A stretch of 64,000 bases of DNA from Numida meleagris (lineage: Eukaryota > Chordata > Aves > Galliformes > Numididae), in contig NC_034438.1 of assembly GCF_002078875.1 (NCBI RefSeq), positions 70,005,459-70,069,458 of the forward strand. The letters run 5' to 3'. Shown here one piece after another: positions 1 through 11,600 of the stretch. Position 1 is the first letter of the stretch. Every line of letters starts with the position of its first letter. A model generated the notes under the pieces. It was not told where the DNA came from. It made no database searches and saw nothing but the letters and a program-made list of their open reading frames with translations. Position numbers and translations under genes: made by a program.

Positions 1-350
1 CCTGGGTGATTTCAGGGTGTCCCCACTGGGCAGGCCCTGTCCCGTGCTCTCAGCTGGTCCCCGTGGTGTGTCAGTTGGACAAGACAAGACCCAAAGGCTG
101 CAGTGGCAGGAGGGAAACTGCGGCTCGAAATTTAGAATACCTTACAGCACAGGAGATTTGTGTGGCGTGCCATCAGATCCTCCCTGCTGATGCTGCTTAG
201 TAAGTACAGTGCCTTACTAAATTTTGGATCACGACCTGCTTCATGGTAAAAAGGCTCAGACCACTTGCATCAGTGCCGGGTCAGCGGACAGGGAGGGATC
301 AGCTTGTCCCATGGTCAAGAGGTCATGTTAGCACTCAGTTTGTCCTTTAG
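1..350 (+). other. HEMGN upstream intron or 5' exon region
   Basis: This stretch precedes the first recognised HEMGN coding exon. It ends in a weak acceptor (TGTCCTTTAG at 341-350). A donor-like GTAAGT at 200-205 could close a 5' exon. Joined to 351, that exon is closed by a stop in one frame and open in another from 136, with an ATG at 190. No homology to the known hemogen N-terminus is visible. I treat it as intron or 5' UTR. Confidence 0.35.
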
Positions 351-358
351 GTGCCACC

Positions 359-1983
359 ATGTCCCGCCGCTTGAGAGACCGGGAGCTGCTCCGGAAGAGA
401 AAGGCAGAAGCCAAGGAGAAGGATTCAATTCAGTGGGCTCTGGGGTAACACTTTCTTACGCTGCGTAGTCCTTTCTCTGCGCACGTAACCTGAGCGCAGG
501 CACAGAGGTTGCATGACAACAGAGCCCAGCTGGGTGCCCCTGTGCCCTCTGTGAGGAGAGGTCCTGGCTGCTGCAGGCGGCCCTCGGCCTCTGTCTGCTA
601 CAGGGCTGCACCGACGCTGAGGAGGAGAGAGCTAGGGGGGGATCTCATAGGTGGTGGGTTGGTGGCAGGGGAAAATGGGTGTCCAGACCCCTGCAGCTTC
701 ATCTGGCCACGTGAAGCCCTCATGCAGAGAATTCCAGTTTCTGCAGGGGTGAACCGGGTGCCACTCACGGCCTGAGTGCTGGTAAAAGTCTCCTGGCAAG
801 AGAGCACGTGCCAGGCAAGGTGGGACTGTGCCGCCCTTGGCACCTAACCCTTTGCTACATGAAATCCCCCTGCAGGGAGCATGAGAGGAGCAAGCGGCAG
901 AGGAGGGGCCGAGGTGCCAGGCGAGGAAAGGGCCGCGAGCATGTCGTGGAGCCCACACCACAGCCAAAACCACAGCCAAACCCTCAGCCCCCAAAGAAGG
1001 AGGAAGCTGAGACGATGTCCTCCATGGTGATGCAGCAAGCCGAGTCTCCCCAGATGGACGTGCAGGACCTGTTTTCTGGGGTGCAGCTGGCAGATCTGGA
1101 AGGGATGCTGGGATCTGGGAGCCAGAGTCCCCTGGGTGAGCCCTGGAAAGCTGCCGTCCCCATGGGATGCTGGGGGGGCCGCGGGGAGGGGCTGCAGTGA
1201 CAGATCCTGATCTCCAAGCCATGGGGAGGGGTAGAAAGCCCACTGCACCTCTCTGGGAATACAGGTCAGCAAGAAAAACACTGTACCCCAAACTGTTGGT
1301 TCACAGACGAGCGTCCGCCTCGGGTCCTCTTCTGTCTGAAACTAAAGAAAGTGACCAGCAGGCCATAGCTGGGCAGCGGGACAGCGGTTAATTACCCATA
1401 GCGGTGGGTCACCGTGCTCCCCACTCCTCTGCCAAGAGCCAGACCAGGGCAGGGGTGCTTTGAAAAGAAGAGGCAACCTCCCGAGCACAGAGCAGGTCAG
1501 GGAGCCCTGGCCACTGCCTGCCCACAGCCCACCGGTCCCGGGGTGGTGGGGAGGGGAAGGGGCAGCAGCAGCCAGGCACGGTGTGTGCAGGAGACCTGCC
1601 GTGGTGGGGCTGGCCAGAACCACAGTCCTTCCAGCACACCGCAGGGCTTCTGATGCCCTTGTGCCACCGCTGTCCTGCACCAGCTCCAGCCCCTGGTCCT
1701 GAGACCCCAACATGGCAAGAATCAGGGCTGCTCTTATTTGCCTTCTGCCATTAAACCCATTTAAACCCCAGAACCCAGGGGGCCAGCACATCCTCTGGAA
1801 GCCACACGGGCCAGCAGGAGGTGCTTCACATCACGGGCACCCCGCGGCAGTGACCTGTCTCTGGTGTCCTTTGCAGGTGAAGAGGACATGCTGAAACTGG
1901 CAGACGAAATACAAGACGTATTGAATACTTCGCTGGAAAAGAACGAATCGGATAGCGAGATGTACTCATCGAGTCTATTTTAA
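359..1983 (+). CDS. HEMGN: Hemogen (HEMGN), last three recognisable coding exons
   Basis: The coding exons read 359-444, 876-1135 and 1877-1983 (stop TAA), joined at GT-AG sites (acceptor CAG at 873-875 and 1874-1876; donors GTAACA at 445 and GTGAG at 1136). From the ATG at 359 they encode 150 residues. The first exon carries RDRELLRKRKAE and a tryptophan followed by a basic stretch in the second exon, matching the N-terminal block of mammalian hemogen (RNRELLRKRKAE, QW, then RK-rich nuclear localisation sequence). A PQ/PKP run and an acidic segment with MDVQDLF and LADLEGML follow. The protein ends YSSSLF, against YSYVLF in human. It lacks the long repeat region of the human protein. Hemogen is a nuclear regulator of blood cell development, and the chicken gene has been linked to male sex determination. 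The ATG has a strong Kozak context (GCCACCATG), but the exon opens at 351 with two in-frame codons before it, so an upstream coding exon is possible. Confidence 0.88.
445..875 (+). other. HEMGN intron between the RELLRKRKAE exon and the basic/acidic exon
   Basis: A phase-2 intron of 431 bp, GTAACA to CCCCCTGCAG. The codon GGG is split across it, giving glycine in the sequence WALGEH. Nothing else is recognisable in it. Confidence 0.8.
1136..1876 (+). other. HEMGN last intron
   Basis: A phase-1 intron of 741 bp, GTGAGC to CCTTTGCAG. It splits a glycine codon (G then GT) ahead of the EEDMLKLADE segment. It is GC-rich, and I see no repeat inside it. Confidence 0.8.
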
Positions 1984-2084
1984 AGTTTTATTTTAAAATA
2001 TATATGTATTCTTCTAATTTTTATGACTAAGAAATACTGGAAAGCCTTGCAGGGAGACTTAAAAGCTGTTCCTTCCTCGGGAAC

Positions 2085-2090
2085 AATAAA
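2085..2090 (+). terminator. HEMGN polyadenylation signal
   Basis: A canonical AATAAA lies 102 bp after the hemogen stop codon. It is followed by a C-rich tract and a GT-rich stretch (GTGTTGC near 2120) suitable as a downstream element. Cleavage would fall near 2105. Confidence 0.75.
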
Positions 2091-2109
2091 AAACTGACTC
2101 TCTCTCCAC

Positions 2110-5100
2110 CGTGCTTCCTGTGTTGCTTTCGGGCTGTGGCAGGGGGTGATGCTGCTCCTTCAGCCAGCCCCCATGGGAGCTGTGAGCATAGCTCATGAGC
2201 CCCGTGCCCATCCTCACTCCCAAAACATTCCCCCAATGCGCCCAGCAGAAACGTGAGTCCCTTCACAAAGCTGAACCCCACCCTGTCTTTCAGCAGGCAG
2301 GGGTGCAGTGGCTTGGGCTTTTTTCAGCGCATGATGAACCCTACAATCCCTCGTGCTGTTATCTGCAGCCTGAAGGCCTTTCTCATGGGCTGCCTTCCTC
2401 CCCAGTTATCAGCTTGCTCTCCTCAAGCCTGGGAAGTGCGTTGTTTTTGTCTTGCCAGCAGTTTCACTCTGACCTTGCTGAGCTGCGTTCGGCAAAAGTA
2501 GGCTGGCTGCAAACAGCTGAATGGGGCAGAATGGAAGTCAGCTGAACTGCACGCTTTTGTCAGAAAAAAATCAACCTGGGGCAAAAGCTCGAGGCCATTC
2601 TGCACAGGGGCAGTGTTCCCTGCTCCGCAGCGAGCTTTCAGGCCAAGACTTTAAAGGCAGGCTGCCTATGCTGCGTATTCAGATTTTTGGAGGTGACATT
2701 TGGGAAGAAGGAGGGCTTCTTCTCCTCACACTCTGGGGCTTGGGATATTCTCTTCTGTACGCTGGGGGTGGGTTTTTTACATTGCTGTAACATCGTGGCA
2801 CAGATGGCCTTTCTTTTGTTGGGGTGAGGGGTGTCTTCATGGCCACCATTACCAGAGGGCCATCTCCCAGCAGCACAGGGCTGGCCCACTCCTGAGGTCA
2901 GTCTTGATTTTGGGGTGATTTATGGGCTTTAAGTAGCAGAATAGCCAGTAAGACCACTGCAGAGGTATCCCTGATGCTGTGCCAGAGCCCTGCAGGCTGC
3001 GCATCTCAGTGGATGTGACACCTCACCAGAGTCAGGATCTACATCCCTGACACCCACCCCTCCTTTGGTGCCAGGGGCTTTGTGTGAGGGACAGTAAGTG
3101 CTCGTGAGCACTGACTGCGGCCTTCCCCAAACCCACTGAGACTCTCTGCTCTTACAGCACCAGCAGCAAAAAAACATCTCCTGGGTGACAAAGGAGAAAC
3201 TCTCGGAGAAGCACTATCACAGAGCTGTGCCAGAGTACTCTCGCAAGCAGAGTGTCCACACCACGTTGCAAGGCAGCTGAGCTGTAGGACCCGCAGACCC
3301 TCCTGTCTGCAGAGCCCCATGCTGTGGCAAGGGGCAGCAACAGCTGGCAGCTGCTTCCAGCTCCCCAGCCCTGCTCAGGACCCCCAGGGAAGGGCACCCA
3401 CCCTGACATCCACCTCCACACCCACGGAGGCTTAGGCTCACCTGGTTCCCATCGTTCTTCAGATGCTGGGGAGAAGCAGCTTCTAGGAGGTTTTACATTT
3501 GTCTCACAGCCCCCCTCAGCCAAGGGCGCACAAAGCAATGATGTGGGCCCTGTCCCAGTGCTCTCAAAGCTGAGCCATGGGAGGCAGTGAAAGCCTGGCA
3601 GGGTTTCTCTGAGCACAGGGCAGCAACCTTTGCTGAAGCGTGGGGTGCCATGCTGTGTGGCTATGCCTGGGGAGCTCCCAGTGGGAGGGGGCTTGCAAGA
3701 ACCAAGGCAGCCCATAGAAAGCAGCCCTTTCCCCTAGGCTTGACCTTGGTGGCCTCGGGGCCCTGGAGTCACCTCAGCTACTGTGCACCCGCACCAGAGC
3801 TCTCACCCCAGCTTGCTTCTTTGGCTGCCTGTGAGAAAGGTGTCTCTGCAGGTAGTAAACTTCATTGCACAATAACCCAGGCAAAGATAAAGCCTTCTTT
3901 ATCAGCACTTTCACTTGCACACCACACTTCTTTTCTCTGGCATGAGGACAGGTAGTGGAGCTCCTTGCTTGTGCAGATTTCCCATGGGTTCAGGTGCAAA
4001 GCTGGCCACACAGTGGTCCATGGGCACCTCCCAGGTGGGTCCTGCCACCCAGATGGAGCTGAGGATGGGCAAGCAAGAGCTGCTCCATCTAAGAGAGAGA
4101 GGTTGTTGTTCTCTAGATATAATGCATCCACTTCTCCCTTCCTCCCCTCCTTCAGAGCCCCATAGAGGTGTCTTTCCCTGGAGCCAGTTACAGCAGCAAG
4201 GAAAGATTTCCATTCTCAGGGGGTCTGGGTCTGACAAGAAGAGGAAGGCTGGTGGAGGTCAGGGAGCTTGTTGATGATGCAGAGAGAGTGGTGGGTGCAG
4301 GGAGATGGCTTCTGAGCTATGGGGTCAGTGCAGGGGTCAGTGCAGGGCCCAACACGATGCTCTCCTCCTCCCAGTGCTCTGCTGTGCTGGTGAGGGCTGA
4401 GGTTCCCGCAGGACACCATGCCCTGCTGCCCGAGCCCTGCAGACACAGGTGTCCTTGCAGCACACGCAGATGTGCAGGATGGGGGTTGCAAATGTGCAGA
4501 CAGAGAAATAAGAAGAGGCTTAATAAGATTCAAGAAGACAGGCAGACAGGCAAGCAGGCACAGGGCTAATCCAGTCAGGTGAGCAGAGCACCCTTTTCAC
4601 ATGGGATTGGCCCCTTCAATCTGCCTCCTCTCCTCTGCCTGCTCCCCCAGCTTTCTCCTCCTGCTGCCCTTCCCCTGCCCATCCCCCGTGGGTCTGCAGA
4701 GTCCCACCAGTGTTCTCTACCCTGGTTCAAAACTTCGCCAGCTGCAAAGTCCAGTTTGATCTTCCTACCGCTCTTATCATTTGTTTGTCAGGTCTGTGTT
4801 CCTGTGTGTTCTTATTTATAGTTTCCTCCCTTAAAAATCCCTTGTGGCATTGGAAAAGGACCTTTACCAGATGTGCTTAGAGGAGCAGACGCCCTCCTTC
4901 CGCTAACTGTTACAAGCAACAGGAAAGAAAACACTGTGTCCTGACAGCAAACTCCTGAGCTAGTTTTGCAGGAACAAAGTTTGCTTTGTAGAGCGAGACA
5001 AAGGTTTCTTGAGGGCTGCTCCCACCTAAAAGCAGTTTCTCATCTGGTGGGGTCTGCCTGGCACTGATGATGCAAGACTTTATGAGTTTACAGTTAGCTG

Positions 5101-5349
5101 TGGCCTGCCTGTATGTGACTGGAAAAGGAAGATTTTGTTTCCTACTGGGGAGGAGGAAAGGTGTGCCACAGATTTTGGTCATAAGTCACGCTCATAAACC
5201 TGCTGGGAAAAGCTACCTCTGGTTGAGCCTCCCAGTGACAGCAGGACTGTCCCAAGCACTACGTCAGCTGGTGCTTACAAACCCCCATGGTGCCATGTCC
5301 CAGGACTGCATGAGACAGGGACAGCTTTTAAATGATGGGTTTTGTTCTT
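2110..5349. other. Intergenic DNA between HEMGN and the first CR1
   Basis: I find no gene, no RNA and no clear repeat in these 3.2 kb. Open frames here are short and overlap on both strands, as expected in GC-rich DNA. A short tandem duplication (GGGGTCAGTGCA-type, twice) lies at about 4321-4348. TRMO, which lies between HEMGN and FOXE1 in human, was looked for by eye here and not found. Confidence 0.6.
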
Positions 5350-6375
5350 ATAGAATCATACAATCATTAAGGTTGGAAAAGACTCCTAGGATTACCTAGT
5401 CCAGCTGTCCAACTACCACCAACTAAACCATGTTTTTTAGTACCATATCTACACTTCCAGGGCAGTGACCCCACCACCCCCCTGCGCAGCCTGAATCTGC
5501 CCTGGTGCAACTTGAGTCCATTCCCCCTCGTCCTGTCACTAGTTCCACAGGAGAAGAGGCCAAACCCCAGCTCACCACAGCCTCCCTTCAGGAGTTATAG
5601 AGAGTGCTAATGTCACCTCTGAGCCTTCTCTTCTCCAGGCTGAGCAACCCCAGCTCCTTCAGCCGCTCCTCATCAGCCCTCTGCTCCGGACCCCTCACAG
5701 CTTTGCTGCCTTTCACTGGACACGCTCCAGGGTCTCAATGTCTTTCTCGCAGTGAGGAGCCCTAAACTGAACAAAGCACTCGAGGAGCGGCCTCACCAGG
5801 CAGAGTTTAGGGGGATGCTCAGCTCCTTGCTCCTGCTGGCTGCACTATTTCTGGTACAAGCCAGGATGCCATTGGCCTTCATGGCCACCTGGGCACTCTG
5901 CTGGCTCATGCTCAGCCAGCTCTCCACTAACACCTCCAGATCCTTTTCCTCCATGCAGCATGCCAGCCACTGTGCCCCAGCCCTGTAGCGTTGCCTGGGG
6001 TTGTTGTGGCCCAAGTGCAGGACCCGGCACTTGGTCTTGTTGAACCTCATGCTGCTGGCTTCAGCCCAGAGATCCAGCCTGTCCAGATCTCTCTGTAGGG
6101 CCTTGCTACCCCCAAGCAGATCGACACTTCCTGCCAGCTTGGTGTTGTCTGCAAACTTACTGAGGGTGCTCTGGTCATCATCTTGGTCATCAATAAAGAT
6201 GCTGAACAGGACAGGCCCCAGCAGCAACCCCTGGGGAGCACCACTGGTGATAGGACATGGGATGTGGTCCAGGTAGACCACATCAACAGCCTTTCCCTCA
6301 TCCACCAGGAGGGTCACCTGGTCATAGAGGGAGATCATGTTGGTCAAGCTCCAGAAAACCCCCCTGCCTGCCATA
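5350..6375 (-). mobile_element. CR1 LINE, 5'-truncated, internally deleted
   Basis: The plus strand opens with the antisense CR1 tail (TAGAATCAT, then AAGGTTGGAAAAGAC) at 5350, so the element's 3' end is on the left. The minus strand encodes the end of the CR1 reverse transcriptase: a region with [14 protein letters not shown], then [19 protein letters not shown] and [17 protein letters not shown]. The stretch between VVYLD and TSGAPQG, which normally carries SKAFDTVSH and about 40 more residues, is missing. The usual catalytic FADD reads FADN. The reading frame also breaks near 5793, so this is a dead copy. Its right edge is approximate because similarity fades after the [10 protein letters not shown] segment. 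Confidence 0.9.
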
Positions 6376-7289
6376 CAGTTATTTCCATAGCTGATGGCTA
6401 GAGAAGGAGGGCTGCTGGTGCTGAAGACGCAGCTGTAAGTCTGGACTTCACACAATCTCAACACAGGCCACGCTGCAATGAAAACAGTTTGCACTGACAC
6501 ATTGCTCCTAGGTAGTCTTGGTCTCTTAAAGGTGCAAGAGATTAAACAGCTGGAAAATACCCCAGGATTGCAGAGGCCTCTGAGCAGATCCTCTGCTGTC
6601 ACTGCAGAAAGCAAGGTGAACAAGACAGAGCCACACAGACCCCCCAGTGGCCCACAGCCATCCAGGGGGCTGTGACACAGCCTCATGAGTTTCCTGAGGG
6701 ATCACCAGACGCAGGATGGCCCCCCAGCCTGCCAGATCCCTGCTTTGGCCCCACGGGTAATTACACTCAGAGCAGACAGAGCTTCTAGCAGTGTGGGAGA
6801 TGTTTGGTTTGTTCACCGTGGCTCCCCACTTTGTTTGTGCTGGTTGAATTGCTCTTGAGAAACGAGGTACCCTGTGTTTGCAGGCAGTCAGGGGAGCTCT
6901 GTGGCAGGCTGCTGCTCACCGGTGATGCTTTGAGCCAGGAGGGCTTTCTGATGGTCAGCAGGAGCAAAGTCAAAGCCAAATCTGAGCAGAAAGAAGGTGG
7001 CCAGCAGAGGCCACTGAAAAGCCATTCCACCCTGCCAGATCCTGGCCTTGCCAAGTAAGAAATACGTTCTTGTTGATTTACCAATATTGACTTTAAGTAA
7101 TAAATCCTGGTAACTGCAAACACCCACTCCCTCCTTGGTCACCATTTCTTACTGAGAAAATGTTAGCTCTGATCCCTCCGTTTAAATACATACACCTCTA
7201 ATTACACTGGGGCTGGCTGCCAAGGACGGCAGCAGTGTGCCATGTGTGCCCAGCACTGGCTACTGGCCGTAGTGGCTCTCCCATGTCGC

Positions 7290-7345
7290 CAGGAATCCAC
7301 AGAACCATAGGAAACTGGAGTGGGAAGAGACCACTGAATGCATCC
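7290..7345 (-). repeat. Possible ancient CR1 tail remnant
   Basis: CAGAACCATAGGAAACTGG followed by GGGAAGAGACCACTGAATGCATC resembles the antisense CR1 3' end, but with many mismatches. No further CR1 body is recognisable to its right. Confidence 0.3.
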
Positions 7346-7599
7346 CTCATAGCATGGCGAACTCCGGCCATCCTGCTCAGGGCTTTTGGCAAACAAGTGA
7401 ATCTCCAAGACTGTCCCACCTCTTCGGTCCCTGTTGCAGGGCTGCCTCAGCCTCACGCGAGGGCTTTTCCTTACGCTGGGCCAGAATTTCCCCAATCACA
7501 TCTCGTCCCACCGCGGCACAATTCTGTGACGGCCCCAGCCCATCTCCCCGCGATCCCCCCCCCCGGCTGCGGTCAGTCTCCCTGCTCTCCGCGGGGTAT

Positions 7600-7614
7600 G
7601 GCGCCCCCTGGCGG
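7600..7614 (-). promoter_or_regulatory. CTCF-type binding motif
   Basis: On the minus strand the 15-mer reads CCGCCAGGGGGCGCC, which fits every position of the CTCF core consensus CCNSNAGRKGGCRSY. It sits in a small GC- and CpG-rich patch (about 7500-7680) between HEMGN and FOXE1, where an insulator would be plausible. Occupancy is inferred, not shown. Confidence 0.55.
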
Positions 7615-7973
7615 CAGCGCCGGCAGCTGCGGCCCCTCAGCCGCTGGAGCGAGGAGCTCTTCTCGGTGCACGCTGACGCTAGGATAATTATCTCAATCAA
7701 TCTGGGACGCTACGTTGGCTAAAATGCAGTGCTGCTCAAGTGCTTAATTCATTTCCTCCTTCACCACGGATTGTTTTCAAATAAATCATTTACATTAACC
7801 GAGGTCCACTTAGTGAAAGAAATGAGACGTAGAGCCCAGAGGCGCAGCAGGAACAAACACACACAGCAGATCCCAAGGGACAGTCCTCACCCAGATGATG
7901 CAGGGCCTCTTGGTTGTAGAGGCAGAGGGGTCCTGGCCTTCAGTGCAGCTGGGCTGCAGCACCCATCTGTGGT

Positions 7974-8066
7974 GGAGAAGGGGAAGGGGAAGAGGAAGGG
8001 GAAGGAAAAGGGGAAGGGGAAGACAAAGGAGTAGGGGAACGGGAAGGGGAAGAGAAAAGAAAGCAA
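7974..8066 (+). repeat. Purine-rich GGGGAA repeat
   Basis: An imperfect tandem array of GGGGAAG/GGGAAG units on the plus strand. It is low-complexity DNA; the peptides read from it (KGKGKRKGK and its antisense FPFPFP) are artefacts. Confidence 0.85.
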
Positions 8067-8291
8067 ATAAACAAACAAAAACAAATAGGGAACCACTGAA
8101 AATCTCATTGTATAGGCAGACTATGTTAAGATGACCTACAGAAATAGACCTTGAGGCAGAGAAGGAAGAAATCATCCCCATCAACACCATGAGCCTGCTG
8201 ACAAAAAGGAGGAAGCTCCACCAGGCACATCACGATCTGCCTATTGATGGTACCAGGATGGTGGCAACTTGCTACAAGCTCCCACCCACAC

Positions 8292-8319
8292 CACACACAC
8301 ACACACACACACACACACA
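8292..8319 (+). repeat. (CA)n microsatellite
   Basis: An uninterrupted CA dinucleotide run of 14 units, preceded by a short CCACCCACAC stretch. Confidence 0.9.
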
Positions 8320-8659
8320 GCATAGCCATCAGGACACAGACTGGGTGTGCTTAGTCATAAAGCAGGGGTAGACACTGAGAATTTTTTTTTGTATGTACAG
8401 CAATCTCAGCTGCCTTATTGCAGCTTTCCCACATTCGTTTGCACCATGAGCAGATGTTCTTGTTATGATACTAAGAATTGGAGACATCTCTCCTCCCTCC
8501 TCCCAGTGCCTTCAGCAACAAAAAGAAGGACAGAGAGCAGAACGCAAGGAGCAGTGCAATGCACCCATCCTCCTCCATATCGCAGCTCTGCTGGCCCTGG
8601 AGATGCAGGAACAGCTTGAAGAACTCAGCAACACTTCATTACAAACAAAAGGACAAAGA

Positions 8660-8665
8660 TTTATT
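8660..8665 (-). terminator. Minus-strand polyadenylation signal, possibly for FOXE1
   Basis: TTTATT on the plus strand is AATAAA on the minus strand. By eye it is the first canonical AATAAA downstream of the FOXE1 stop codon at 12029, about 3.4 kb away; I saw no TTTATT or TTTAAT on the plus strand in between. It could end a long FOXE1 3' UTR or a separate minus-strand transcript. Confidence 0.4.
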
Positions 8666-11600
8666 TGGTGAAGTAGAAGAGTAAATACAAAAAATATCTC
8701 TAATACATACTTATTTTTTTCTCCTACGCTTACTAACCGCTTTCCTGAAGGCGAGGCGAGGCGTGCCTGCCCCAGAACCCACGTGGAGCAGGCGCTGCGC
8801 TGCTCCGTCCTTCTGCAAGCGCCCACCCCAACCTGCCACACTCATCTCCCAAAAATCAAAGGCTACTCTGAATCTCAGACTAACTTTGCTGCAAGGAAAG
8901 CCCTCCAATATGTACAGCCGAGTCTCCAGAAATTGAATGTTTCTTTATGCTGAGAATTACAAGCAAAGCGTCACACGAATTGACATCCCGTGGTCCAACG
9001 CGGCGTATCCCCATTTCCCCACAGACGTGGCATATCCCCATTTCCTCGCAGCCCCTGTGCAGAGTCCAGCACAGGGTCCGTGTAGCTCCTCTCTGAGCAC
9101 AGATCCTGCCCAGGTGGTGTGCAGCCCTGTGCTCCTGGTGCGATGCTAACTGCACTCCCTGCAGGAATGACATTTCCCAAGTGTCTGGTTTCCCTCATTT
9201 GTGGGCAGAAATGATGTGGAGAGAAAAAAAGAACAGGCATCTAGATCTTACCAGCAAACAGCACATGGCTGAACCTATTCAATTTGTACCTCGTGAGTCA
9301 TAAAGGTCTATGGTGCATGTCCTCTAGACAACAAGTTTTGCTCCTGAAGCTGTGTTAGATGCTGTCTGAGGTCAGGAGGAGCTTACACAAGGCAAAATGC
9401 TCACAGGTGTAGTCCTCATCCTCTGGCAAGAGGAGAAGCAGCAGACAGTAAAGGCAGCTGCTGCCAGAGGAAGGCTGAGGAGGGCTTCCCATCAGAAAAA
9501 AAAAAACAATCACCAAAACAAAAACAAAACCAAAAACCCACACTAACAAAAATGTCCCTGTGCCTCCAGTTAGGCCAGGGTGAGGTGGCTGAGGACCGGC
9601 AAGCCCAGAACCTTCTTCTGTCCCTGCTCAGCACCGGTGCAAAGCACTGATGCTAGAAAGGCACTTTGTACAGAAGATGAACCCACATGCGCACACAGAC
9701 ATGCAGTCCACAGTGAGTTGTGCCCCCACCAGTGCAAGCAGTCAGACACAAGCAGCAGTGCACGCAGGCACGCTTGCACCCACACCTCAGCACTCACACC
9801 CGTGCACATGCATGCACAGCCACCCCCCGTGGGCCAGAACAGGCAGACTGAGAGCCAAAGCACACAGCTCAGCTGCAGCTCCCTTGGAAGCGAGGCTCTG
9901 CCCTGCTTGAACAAAGCCCATGAAATGCAGGCTGGTGAGCAAAGGGACCCAGCTCAGACCCTGCAGGCCCAAGCACCACGTCCCTCTGAGCCACACTCAG
10001 CCCTTGGTGGCCTGCAGGCTCCTCCTGCAGTTGAGAGGGGGTCGGCTGGGAGCGGAGCTGGGAAGGTGCAGCAGGACCCTGCTTTCTGTGATGGCTGCAG
10101 CCCCTGGGCACACTGGGACTGGGAAGGACATGGAAAGAGACAGCGCTGCTCCTCAGGAACAAAGGTGCAGGTGGGCACCAGCAGGCTCACAGAGCACCCG
10201 GGCCAGGACCACAGCTCCTGGCCAGCATGCAGGTGGCTTACCCAACACGTGCCATCCTCGGAGGGCAGCATGCCCCAAGTCCGGTGCTTGTCTTCTGTCT
10301 TCATGGAGGGCTGCCCCACAGCTTCTCCTCCCTGCTTGTCGCAGAGAGCGTGCACCGAGCTGTGGGGACACCCTTCCACTCTCACACTCCATTTCCTCCC
10401 AGTCGTGTCCCACCTGGATACCTGGACTTTGGCAACCATTGAAGGCAAGGAACTTCCCTCTACCTAAATTTCATACCACTGAGGAGACCTCACCTGAAAA
10501 GTCCCCCACGGAGCTGAAGACTCAGGTGTCCTCAGGGGATGGGAGCTCTTTGCAGCAGTGTGCAGCAGCAGGACGAGAGGCATGAAGTGAGACTAGAGAG
10601 GTGCTGAATGCGCACAAGAAATTGCCCCCAAAGGGCAGTCAAGTTGCCCAAAGACTCTGCTGCCTCCAGCCTCAGACATTGCAGGAGAGCCCTGAGAACC
10701 TGGGTTTACTCCTGGCTGACTGCTTGGAGCACGAGGCTGGAACAGAACCTTCCCAACTTCCAGCCTCCCACCTGAGTCACACTGCAGTCTGCATCATCCA
10801 TGCTGAGAGATCTGTGCGCACCCTCTCCTCTCCCAGCGCTCCTGCTGAGGCTCCCGCTGCACTTCCCACTCACCTCTCCCCACTCAGCTCCAGCATTTGC
10901 ACGACCCACACACCAGCCTACTTCTTCTGCCCCAGTCACACACCTCCCACCTCCAGAGGATGAGGGAGCTGTACAGGACCGTGGCAATAGCAGGGCTACA
11001 TCTGCTTCCCCCTGCTCACAGCCCCTGAGCAAGTCCTGCTCATTTCTGGGCTTCCCAGTCCCCTTCCAGAGGTGGAGGGATCTGCCTGGAGCAATCTCCT
11101 TGGGTTTTTCCATGGATCTATTTTAAAGGCTTTATGCCTTTCATGGATGGATTTTAAAACCCCCTCTCCATGTTTTCTTCTCACTTTTTTTTTTTCCATC
11201 CTTAGCAGAGCTTGAAGCAGAAGATGCGCAACCAAAGATCAGAAGACTTCATGCTCTGCCTCCCTCACTTCTGGAGATGCTGCCCACTCTAGGCTATGGG
11301 CAGAGCTGGGCTGACCCTAGGACCCGAGTAATTGAGGATGGGAAACCCCCCCCTGCTGATCTCTGGTCCAAACCACCGCGGTCCAAATTCAGCGCTGGAT
11401 CCCACTCTAAAGCCAGATGAGGATCCCTTGGCTTTGTCCAGTCAGGCTGGGAAGACCTCAGAGGGCAGAGACCCCACAGCCTCACTAAGTCTCTCTCAGT
11501 TCCAGGGGCTGACGGTCCCAGAACTTCCCCCTTTGAGTCCCAGAGTCCTCCCCACCTCCTGCAGCACACAGCATGCCACTGGGCTCAGCTGCACCCCCGA

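Noticed and set aside
5793..6686. 297-codon minus-strand frame as a host gene
   Set aside because: It is CR1 reverse-transcriptase remnant with an internal deletion, plus read-through into flanking DNA.
7974..8108. Lys/Gly-rich and Phe/Pro-rich peptides
   Set aside because: They are translations of a GGGGAA simple repeat.
9580..10467. 295-codon plus-strand frame as a gene
   Set aside because: Low-complexity Ser/Pro/His composition, overlaps a 221-codon frame and several antisense frames, no motif, no splice or polyadenylation context.
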